This document shows positions 56,057-64,000 of a stretch of 64,000 bases of DNA, piece by piece. The position numbers were made by a program, and so were the translations under genes. Source of the stretch: Flaveria trinervia (Eukaryota > Streptophyta > Magnoliopsida > Asterales > Asteraceae); NCBI GenBank assembly GCA_025506515.1, contig JACCIX010000502.1, positions 124,001 through 188,000 of the forward strand, given 5' to 3'. Positions within the stretch are counted from its first letter, which is position 1. Each line of letters opens with the position of its first letter. The notes under the pieces are model-generated. The model saw only the letters and a program-made list of their open reading frames with translations. It ran no database searches and was not told the DNA's origin.

Positions 56057-56982
56057 TCATCCAAGATCTTCAAACTTTAGATCTTTAGAGAACTCCTTCA
56101 CCGGTGTTATATGGAATGAACACCCTAAATCCATATCCCACTCATTCTCCTTGCCACTGCTTGTGACAGCCAAAACATCTGCACTTTCATATCCATCAGA
56201 TGAGTCTTCTTGTGCATTATGTCCTGAATAAGAATTTGATCCACTTGATTCACCCTTCTTTCTTTTCAATTCAGGACAATCTTTCTTGAAGTGCTTTTCT
56301 GATCCACACACATAGCACCTCCTCTTAAACTTGGATCTTGACTTTGAGACACTTCTCTGCTTGAAGTTTCTTTGTTCAAATCTTCTCCTGACCACCAAGC
56401 CCTCTCTACCATCTTCCTTATAATTAGTTCTCTTCTTCAGTTCCTTTGAATTAAGAGTTACCAGCACTTCTTCCATGGTAAGAGTATCCCTACCATACAT
56501 CAATGTATCCACAAAGTGCTCATAGGATGATGGAAGAGATGTCAAGAATATGATCGCTTGGTCTTCATAATCCAATTCAACCTCAATGTTCTCAAGATCT
56601 AACACCATTTTGTTGAATTCGTTAGTATGATCTTCAATTCACTTCCTAAGAGTCATTTGGAACGTGTACAGACGTTTCTTGAGATACAACCTGTTCGCAA
56701 GAGACTTTGTCATGTATAGACTTTCCAATTTTGATCAGAACCCTGCTGTAGACGTTGATACTTCTCTGAGTACCCGATCCCCCAAGTTTAAGATGATCGA
56801 ACTATGTGCATGTCAAGCATCTCCTTCTTTTCCTTGTTTGACATCGTATTCGGAAACATGGCTTCTCCGGCCAAGGCATCCACCACTCGTTGATGAACGA
56901 GTAATGCCTTCATCTTCAATCACCATAACCCAAAGTCGTTCTTCCCGTCAAATTTCTCAACCTCAAACTTTGTTGGCATCAT
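56057..56982 (-). pseudogene. Element H gag and protease start
   Basis: The ATG at 56982-56980 begins MMPTKFEVEKFDGKN. An early Arg-to-TGA type stop and later stops break the N-terminal half. The frame 56608-56057 is open: it holds SLPSSYEHFVDTLMYG and TMEEVLVTLNSKELKKR, both copia gag motifs, a full CYVCGSEKHFKKDC knuckle near residue 97, and a protease start WDMDLGCSFHIT whose active-site Ser is Leu. Gag and protease are in one frame here, unlike B, I and J. Confidence 0.82.
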
Positions 56983-57038
56983 CGTTGCCGCCGGTCGATC
57001 TTTAATTGAACCTTGATTCTCAATTGAGCCTCTAACCA

Positions 57039-57051
57039 GGCTCTGATACCA
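57039..57051 (-). other. Primer-binding site of element H
   Basis: TGGTATCAGAGCC on the minus strand, two bases from the right LTR. Confidence 0.92.
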
Positions 57052-57053
57052 AT

Positions 57054-57427
57054 TGTTGTAAAACCAATTGAGAACAAAAACGTGGAATTTCAACAATACA
57101 AATATTATATAAGAAAGAATACTATCAAGAATTATGTGAACAAGAATTTACAATTGATATGAGTTATTCGGATCGTCTCACCGATTATATCAGGTCCTTA
57201 TTTATAGTATAACTAACTATAACGAACACACTCAACAAATATTGAGAATTTACACTAAAACCCCTAAACTATTTCTTTCGAACAGAAATAACCCTTTGGA
57301 AGATACTAAGTATAAACCATAAACTCTTACTTCAGAAGCAAACATAACCTTTGGAAGAACTATGTCAAGTTTCGAAAGAAACTTAACTTCAGAAGTTATC
57401 ACTTATTTTGGCTTTTAATACTTCACA
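57054..57427 (-). repeat. 5' LTR of element H (right)
   Basis: 374 bases, pairing with 39847-40215. TATAAATAAGG on the minus strand (57196-57206) is a good TATA box. CTTTGGAAG and TTTCGAAAG variants replace some of the CTTCGGAAG motifs of the left LTR. Confidence 0.92.
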
Positions 57428-58716
57428 AGTTCCTTACATGTTATGAATATTGATGAAGAAATTATACTTCTTCTCAAACTACCCAATAGCTAGACCCACA
57501 AGACATCTTTAGTGGTCAACTCATATAAAGGCATCAAATCAACTTTCAAAACGTATATTGGGACTATGAAGTGAAACTTAATTAAGTAGTTTAATAAAGT
57601 TTGATAAAGTCGGATCTCAATTGGGTTTTCAAAACTTCTACCAATGAACAATTAAGAGCACAACGAACATGGAGATCAATTCTAATGTGTTTACTTTTAT
57701 TGCTTAAGGCTTCAATTTTTAAATATTTAGAACACTTCAAAAATCAATTTGAATGCTTAGATCAAAAAGATTTACTCTAATCTATTCTAAGAACCAATTG
57801 AAAGATAAGGGTAATTACATGAAACAATTATCTAATTTCCACACAGACGCATTACAATACCAAATCTAGTCTAAAACAAAAATATTGTTAGCTGTAGTTA
57901 TTTACCCAAGTTTGAGTGAAAATTATGGGTAATTCATATAATTGTTTGAGATTTACATTTTAGTGTGATATTTGTATGTGTAAAAGAGTCAAAGGATCAA
58001 GCAAGTAAATTTATAACCTAGAAGAGGTAGCATCTTTCCATTTTCTATATGTAGGTCAAGTCTATAATAAAACAAGAGAAAGTAAACCCATATCAAATCA
58101 AGTTTATTTTATGTTTTAAAGTAAACTAGTATTAAGCCTTCACGTTAGTACATAAGTGTAAAATCATGCAAAATAGTATCAATATCAAACCGTCACTAGT
58201 GATCACCAAGACAAGAAGTCTCATAAAACAAATGAATTAAAAACAAAAAAAAATAAAACCGAACGAAAAACAAACATACAAATATTGAACCATGCACATT
58301 GGTTGCAGTTAATTGTGTATAAATTAGACGGGAATGTAAAACATAACGTGACCATTAAACATAAAAATAAAAGTAAAAATGTTAGACCACATACATATGT
58401 TACAGTATGCTAACTCGAAAATTTTAGACCATGATGTGAAACGTAAAATTATAAAAGGTGAAAAATATATGGGAACAAAGTAAAATGTGAAAAAATGAGT
58501 TAATAAATGTTAAAGATGAAACTACAGGGTCAAAAATAAAAAAAGAAATAAAAAAACAAAGGTACAACCTATAAAGTAAAACATAAATTTTTAAAATATA
58601 AAAGTTATAAGGACCAAAGTTAAAAGAAAAAAAATATTTAGATTAAAAGTGGTACAAATCCTATAGCATGTTATACAACCTATAATGCATAAGAAAGTTG
58701 CTAATTACTATTATAT
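57428..58716. other. AT-rich intergenic stretch, no gene seen
   Basis: Begins with the AGTTC flank of H. No ORF, RNA gene or repeat is recognisable by eye. Confidence 0.6.
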
Positions 58717-58934
58717 AAATTACAAATTTGGTCCCTATAGTTTGGTCATTTTAACCATTTGAGTCCAAAAATGAATTTTCTAACAAATCAACTCCTATGA
58801 TTTGTATTCTATAACTCTTTCAGTCCAATACACTAACAGAGTTAGATTTTTCAGTTAGTTTCTAATAAATGACCAAAATGCCCTTGGACTAAAATGGTTA
58901 TTTTCAATAAACTCAAGGACCAAAAACGTAATTT
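58717..58934. mobile_element. MITE-like element of 218 bp
   Basis: AAATTACAAATTTGGTCC at 58717-58734 and the complement of 58917-58934 match at 15 of 18 positions, making terminal inverted repeats. The interior is non-coding. No convincing target-site duplication is visible, so the class is uncertain. Confidence 0.45.
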
Positions 58935-58954
58935 ACACTTTCACACAAGCATAT

Positions 58955-59512
58955 TATTTATAGAGTAAATTACAGGGACAGTCTATGAGGTATACACGTA
59001 TTGCAACTCTAGTCCATACTTTCAATAAATTACAGATGCGGGCATACACTTTGCAATGCACACCGGTAGTCCCAGACACTAACAGATGTTAAGTTTCTTA
59101 GTTATGTCAATTTAAAATTATCAAAATACCCTTAAATAAAAAAACAAAAAAACCCATATAATTTAAATAAACCAACCCACCCCCACCCCCACTTTATATT
59201 CTTCTTCACTCATTAAAAGCTCTCTCTCTCTCTCTCTCTTTCTCTAAAAACTCCATCTCTTTAACTAAATCACCCCAAAACACCATCTTCGATTGCACCA
59301 CCACATCGCCACACACCTATCGCCACCTCGAGTCAACACCCACCTGCGACCACCATGTAACATGTCGTATTTTTGTTAAATAAAAATTAATGTTTTTACG
59401 TTCTTGTAAGGGCCTTTTTGTCATTAATGAAATTATAAGGATTATTCATGCTTGATTCTTTGTTATCTTTTTTTTAATTAATAACTCAATTTATTAAATA
59501 ATAATAATAATA
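58955..59512. other. Repetitive intergenic DNA with C-rich and CT tracts
   Basis: Sequence like that of the preceding MITE-like element recurs around 58965-59130 (AAATTACAGGGAC, ACACTAACAGA, CAAAATACCCTT). A C-rich tract (59173-59195) and a CT microsatellite (about 59220-59240) follow. It resembles a 5' UTR in composition, but no gene continues from it. Confidence 0.5.
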
Positions 59513-59748
59513 AGATGATAATAATAATGCTAATAATTGCAACTTTTGTTATTAGTTAAGAATTTTAACTTAAATTAACTTATAATAATAAAAATAATAA
59601 TAATAAAAAATACAATAATAATAATAATAAAGATGATAATAATAATGCTAATAATTGCAACTTTTGTTATTAGTTAAGAATTTTAACTTAAATTAACTTA
59701 TAATAATAAAAATAATAATAATAAAAAATACAATAATAATAATAATAA
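59513..59748. repeat. 118-bp tandem duplication, copies apparently identical
   Basis: Units 59513-59630 and 59631-59748 share every base by eye, including the non-microsatellite core GCTAATAATTGCAACTTTTG. ATT/AAT microsatellite forms the unit ends. Confidence 0.9.
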
Positions 59749-60037
59749 CTAAAACTGCAGGGACCAGATGTAATTTCTCATAAACCCAACCCATACCCCC
59801 TCTCTCCCCCCGGTTTTCTGGCGGCCAAGCCCGGCGCGGCGCCGGTGAGACCCAAAACCGGTCAAAACGACCACAATTTAAAACCAAATGATGCCAAACA
59901 CTATGGGGGAACGTTTCAAACTTGAATACATGTGTCAGTTGGATTTTTAAAAATGCATATGTAGGCAATTGATCAACTCGAAACCAAAGCTTGCATTCGA
60001 ATTGCGAACCGTTCGACAATTGAAATCGGTTAATAAC
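59749..60037. other. GC-rich patch and flank of element J
   Basis: A C-rich then GC-rich patch at about 59800-59860 (GGCGCGGCGCCGG near 59833) lies in AT-rich surroundings. A 147-codon minus-strand frame crosses it, ending in poly-Ile from the ATT microsatellite; I do not accept it as a gene. Confidence 0.45.
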
Positions 60038-60845
60038 TGTAGAGATTATATGAAGAGGCTGAAGCAACCAAACACTTAAAGTCTTTCTGCATGCATGTTG
60101 CGCAAGTACTGAAGAAGAATGCTTTGGAAGTTCCACACAAGCTACAGAAATATATTAAGTGTGAAATCTTTCGAAGCCAAGACCAATATCTTCCGAAGCC
60201 AAAGATGAAGTCTTCCGAAGCTTTAGAACAAAGTCTTTCGAAGCTCAACTCTTAAAGACAGATTTCTTCTGAAGACTTTTAACTACATGCTTTATCTGAT
60301 GTACTTTTCTATAAAGTTGGATCCTTTTTCCGTTGCAACTCTGTAAAGTCACCAACTTGCATGAGTTGGTGAAAAGGTTCATGCTTTTGGTAATTGTACA
60401 TTGAGGTCTTGAGTTTGCAACTTTCTACTTTATGTACTTTATCCTTTTTGTAATAGATAAGGATGGAGCTATGGTATGTCATAGTCACAAAGTCAAAAAG
60501 GCAATCTGCCTTTTTGACTCTACATTTGATTTTGTGTTGTGTCTGGTCAATTGTATCTAGCTGGCTTTTATAGTATGGCCGGCTGTAGGATGTAGTATAA
60601 GTATCTAATGTTCTTGTAACTTTCCTCTATGCTTTGTAACACTTGTAATTGAACATTAAAAAGGCAATATACTGCAACCTTGAAAACCATATCCTTGTGT
60701 ATCTTGCTCTTGTGTTCTGTCTCTTAATTACTTGGGTTCTTAGTGTCTTTACTTGTAGTTAATCCAGTTCACTATTGATTAAGTTGAGTTACTCTTCTCT
60801 TTGTGTTGTTGTGTTGTAAGTTGACCGCCCTTCAACGGTCCTGCA
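60038..60845 (+). repeat. 5' LTR of element J (left end approximate)
   Basis: The right end is fixed by GGTCCTGCA followed by a primer-binding site. TGTAGAGATT at 60038 is the most plausible start, but no second LTR is in the window. CTTCCGAAGC and CTTTCGAAGC units occupy 60165-60270. TATAAG near 60596-60601 is a TATA candidate. Confidence 0.5.
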
Positions 60846-60847
60846 TT

Positions 60848-60858
60848 TGGTATCAGAG
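60848..60858 (+). other. Primer-binding site of element J
   Basis: TGGTATCAGAG, two bases after the LTR end; exact match to the tRNA-Met complement core for 11 bases. Confidence 0.88.
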
Positions 60859-60934
60859 TATTTCCAGGCTCTTGATATAAGATCTCACCATCTTAAGATC
60901 CCTCACACACACACACAAATACTCAACTTTTCAA

Positions 60935-63579
60935 ATGGCAGCCATTTCCAAGACTGATATGGAAACTAGAACCATGAACAAATCCCCATGATCACTCTTG
61001 AAGACTTTGATACTTGGTGCCTAAGAATGGAAGGTTTCATAAGGTCTCTAGACTCAAGAATGTGGGAGTCTGTTAAGAATGGACCTTACATACCAAGCAC
61101 CCCTTCTACTACTGGTGGTGGTATGATCCCCAATGTCGTGGCAAACTATTCTGATGAAGATGGGAAGAGAGTAGAGATTGATAGAAAAGCCATGACAGCC
61201 CTTCAGACTGCTCTTCCAAACTCTATATATAGAGGTTTCAAGAAATGCAAAATAGCTAAGCAGCTATGGGATGCATTGAAAGCAGGTGAGACCATGACTC
61301 GGCAATACTTCAGGTATGTTGAGATAGTGGATACCCTTATGGATGGAGGAGTTGCTCTTGAGAACAGAGACATTGTAAGGAAGTTCATGTCCTCACTTCC
61401 TAGGAAGTGGACACACTACTATGTGGTGATCAAGAGGACTGAAAACCTCAAAACTCTCACTCTGACAAAGTTATATGGGATTCTCAATGGCTACCAGATG
61501 GAGATGAACATGCAAGGTTCATCTGGCAACTCCAACAATCAAAGGGTTCAGCCCTTCATGTGGTTGAAAGGAATAGCATAAAACCCCAACATCATCTCAT
61601 ATGCTACCCTGAAAACTTACCAAAGGGTCCTTTCATCACCTTCCCAGAGACACCAAGGGAGAACTACACTCAAGGAAGCCCATTCCAAGAGACAAGTTCT
61701 TTTCAAGCCTTTGTGTATTCTGATGAAAGTTGTGGCAGCTTTCTCTTAAACCTTGAAGACCTGGACTGTATCCATCCAGATGATCTGGAATACATGGATA
61801 TAGTCCAACAGATGGCTCTTCTCACTGACAAAGCCAAGAAGTTCTACAAGCAGACTGGAAGGAAGTTTCCAAGCAGTGCAACCAGTGGAAAGTTTGGGCT
61901 AGACAAAGGCAAGGTCAAGTGTTACAATTGTAACTTGATGGGTCACTTTGCCAGGGAGTCTAAAGCACCTAGAAAAAATGGTGGCCAAACATAGTCCAGA
62001 CCAAACTACACTGACAAATCTCCCTAGAATGAGAAGCCAAAGCAGCAAGCTGCTGTTGCTATTGAAGAATAAGGCTTTGACTAGAGCTTTCAGGTGGAAG
62101 ATGCTTCACCAAACCAAGCACTGATGACAGATCATGATGAAGCCAAGGTATTGGAACATCTTTGTACCCCTAAATGCATTGCTAAAGTCATAGATACAGG
62201 TCCTACAACTTGGAAATGAGATCTGATCTTGAGTCCTTAAATATTTTAAAAGCTGATTTTAGAAAATCTGAAAATGATTATAAATTGAAGATAGAGGACT
62301 TAGAGAAAACTATTTTAGTTCTAAAACATGAGCATACAGACTTTAAGACTTAGATCAAGGATCTCATAACTAAGCTGACTAAGTGCCAAGCTGAGCTTGT
62401 GATCAGCAAAGCCAGGGCAGACAAGTGTGTTCTTGAAGAAGAGACCTTCAAGAACATGATATCCTCATCCCTGGACAACAAAGTGTGTTATCAAAACAAG
62501 TAGGGACTAGGATCAAATAAGATAGCTCCTCCACAAACAATCTTGTTTGTAAGATCACCTAGGTATGAAACTTGTGAAGATGAGCTTCCTCGCATAGATC
62601 CTTTGAGTGAAGAGGATGATGAAGTGATAGTGAAGAATTCCTCTGAGAAGAGTGAAGAGGAGGATTCTAAGAAGGGCCACTATCCTTATGAGGAGAAGAA
62701 GAAGACTGTGATGACCAAGTCAATGAGAAAGAACTTGATCAGAAAGAGCAAAAGGAAAGCAAGGAAGGCTCAAAAGATCAAGGTCACTTTTGACTCCAAG
62801 AAGAAATAAGTTTTTATCTCTACAGGGTTTGAAGTGGTAAAGACTGAAGACACCAACTTTAACTCTTTTGCTAAAAGTTCTAGTTCATGTTCAAATCATC
62901 TCAGTATAAAGAAGAAGACTGATCGTTTGTGTACCACTGCTACACAGCCTTGTCCATCAAACTCCAAGAACAGTTCCTAGCCCAAAAGGACTATCTCAGC
63001 ATCTGCAAAGATCAGGGTGGAGAAGGGATGTGACCAAAGTCAGTCTTGTTCCCAGCAGAAGGCTCTTGAGAAGAAGAAAATGGAGTGTGTTATGTGTGAA
63101 AGTACCGCTCATCTTGCTAAGGATTGTCCATACAATCCTAAGGATACTCTTCAAATAACCAAACCAAAGACTTCCAAGAGTTCTAAGAAGATTCAAGCTT
63201 CGGTAGGAAAATCTATTTCCTTCAGAAGCTCCAAATCTAAGAAGAAGGCAAGTAGAAAATTGCCTTCGGAAGAAAAGTTGGTTTCGGAAGGAAGGAATAC
63301 TTCCGCAGCACTGAAGTCTGCTGCAGTGTCGGCAGAATCTTCCGAAGGTCCAGTCATCAAAACTTCCGAAGTATCAAAAGCTTCCGAAGTGTTGAAGGTC
63401 AAGTTCAAGATTCCAAAGGTGGTGTGGAAGTCTAAGAAAGACCAAGTGACTGAGAATTCTTCATCAACAACAGCTCAAGATCCTCCAAGCACAACCATAG
63501 GATCTATTACTATTACTTATCTTACGTTTCTATTAGTGAGCCCAAGACAAGTAAGGCTTGGGTTTCCAAATATAACTAA
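60935..63579 (+). pseudogene. Element J gag
   Basis: The ATG at 60935 begins MAAISKTDMETRT. One base is missing in an A run near 60980, after which the frame 60988-61581 gives the copia capsid: FDTWCLRMEGFIRSL, AMTALQTALPN, AKQLWDALKAGE and IVRKFMSSLPRKW. Frame 61560-61994 ends in a first knuckle CYNCNLMGHFARES, whose last Cys is Ser. A helical Lys/Glu-rich region (about 62220-62500) and a basic region (62543-62809) precede a second, complete knuckle CVMCESTAHLAKDC near 63080. The end is an Ala-Trp-Val motif and a TAA at 63577-63579. It would assemble particles and bind RNA. Confidence 0.78.
63200..63390 (+). repeat. CTTCCGAAG-type motifs within J gag
   Basis: Seven or so units such as CCTTCGGAAG, TCTTCCGAAGG and ACTTCCGAAGT lie in the coding region and contribute Ser-Glu residues. 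Confidence 0.7.
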
Positions 63580-63596
63580 TCATTTTCTTTGTGCAG

Positions 63597-64000
63597 GGAC
63601 AACTCAAGACAAACAAGAATGTCTGGATCATTGACAGTGGCTATTCCAGGCACATGATAGGCAATAGGTCACTACTCCAGAACTTTGAAAGGATTGATGG
63701 AGGGTCAGTTGCTTTTGGAGGAGATGAAGGCGATTACATTTCTGGAAGGGGCAAGGTCATAAATGGTAAGCTCAGCATTGAAAAGGTCAACTTTGTCAGG
63801 GAGCTTGGGTACAATCTTCTGAGTGTTTCCTAATTTTGTGATCAGAGTCACAACATGCTCTTTACTGAGCATGAGTGCATTGTTCTCAAGCTCGGGGTGG
63901 TCATTCCTCATGAGCATATTCTGCTTAGAGTCCCCAGGAAAGGGAACATGTTCAAGATGGATTTGCAATAAACATCTCCTTCTGGAGATGTTTCATGCTT
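63597..64000 (+). pseudogene. Element J protease, start of pol
   Basis: The frame after TGTGCAG (63590-63596) reads WIIDSGYSRHMIGN, a copia protease with an intact Asp-Ser-Gly, then SVAFGGDEGDYISGRGKV and LGYNLLSVS. A TAA at 63831-63833 interrupts it where Gln is usual in this motif (SVSQ in I and B). The same frame continues to about 63970 before the window ends. Integrase is not reached. Confidence 0.82.

Larger units (their letters stand above)
39847..57427 (-). mobile_element. Element H: compact Ty1/copia element split by I
   Basis: LTRs of 369 and 374 bases, both starting TGTTGTAAAACC and ending TTCACA on the plus strand, enclose copia blocks read right to left. Flanks are ACTTC (39842-39846) and AGTTC (57428-57432), one mismatch, a likely mutated duplication. 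Without I it measures about 4.7 kb, typical for copia. It is divided at 42100 by element I, whose CTCCA duplication lies in the integrase to reverse transcriptase region. The coding parts have many stops. Confidence 0.88.
60038..64000 (+). mobile_element. Element J: 5' half of a Sirevirus-like Ty1/copia element
   Basis: LTR, primer-binding site, gag with two zinc knuckles and a coiled-coil between, then protease, running off the window before integrase. Layout is as in element I, although the LTR sequence is unrelated by eye. Frame breaks near 60980, 61581, 61994 and later make it defective here. Confidence 0.75.

Noticed and set aside
59215..59390. CT-rich sequence resembling a plant 5' UTR with downstream ATG
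   Set aside because: The ATG is followed at once by a TAA, and no ORF or splice pattern continues.
59693..60136. 147-codon minus-strand frame
   Set aside because: It ends in poly-Ile from an ATT microsatellite, spans a repeat edge and a GC-rich patch, and has no recognisable domain.
1..64000. tRNA or rRNA genes
   Set aside because: Only primer-binding sites (12-15 base tRNA complements) were found; no cloverleaf or rRNA block was recognised by eye. A tRNAscan-type run would settle this.

Overview
The window looks like a repeat-dominated stretch of a eudicot nuclear genome, probably Asteraceae. The lineage is an inference, based on the style of the Sirevirus-like envelope-position ORFs and the gypsy LTRs. 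No bacterial or organellar gene organisation is present. Almost everything is decayed LTR retrotransposon, many copies are inserted into each other, and only one host gene is recognisable: an R2R3-MYB gene on the minus strand near 38.3-39.3 kb.

Layout. 1-1740: 3' end of an unidentified LTR element (A). 1741-31040: a plus-strand Ty1/copia, Sirevirus-like element (B) with gag, pol and an envelope-position ORF. B is split twice: by Ty3/gypsy element C (3193-11976, plus, target-site duplication CTATC) and by Ty3/gypsy element D (15370-24937, minus, duplication ATATC). C and D are diverged members of one chromovirus-like family. 31069-33190: a truncated minus-strand copia (E), followed by remnants of another element. 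33330-34545: AT-rich sequence with no gene seen. 34545-37674: a minus-strand non-LTR reverse transcriptase ORF (F) that appears to end in a CCHC plus restriction-like endonuclease module, which would be unusual for a plant. 38329-39300: the MYB gene, probably damaged by a one-base insertion. 39847-57427: a compact minus-strand copia (H), split by a 12.8 kb minus-strand Sirevirus-like element I (42105-54950, duplication CTCCA). 57428-60037: intergenic DNA with a MITE-like repeat and a 118-bp tandem duplication. 60038-64000: the 5' half of a plus-strand Sirevirus-like copia (J), running off the window.

How the parts relate. Each LTR element supplies its own promoter (LTR), primer-binding site complementary to a tRNA 3' end, gag, protease, integrase, reverse transcriptase and RNase H, and polypurine tract. 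None looks intact: stops and frameshifts occur in most coding blocks. In element C most stops are C-to-T or G-to-A changes at Gln or Trp codons when compared with D, as expected of silenced, methylated repeats.

The most interesting observations are: (1) short degenerate arrays with a TGCG-type core fill non-coding parts of unrelated elements, and sit at the same LTR position with different motifs in C and D; (2) in the three Sirevirus-like elements B, I and J, gag ends after an Ala-Trp-Val motif and is followed 16-21 bases later by a pyrimidine-rich TGTGCAG that resembles a splice acceptor; (3) the non-LTR element with a probable restriction-like endonuclease; (4) a triplicated zinc knuckle in B; (5) the MYB reading-frame break. 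I could run no searches or alignments. Lineage names are from memory of family features, and boundaries marked approximate were judged by eye.
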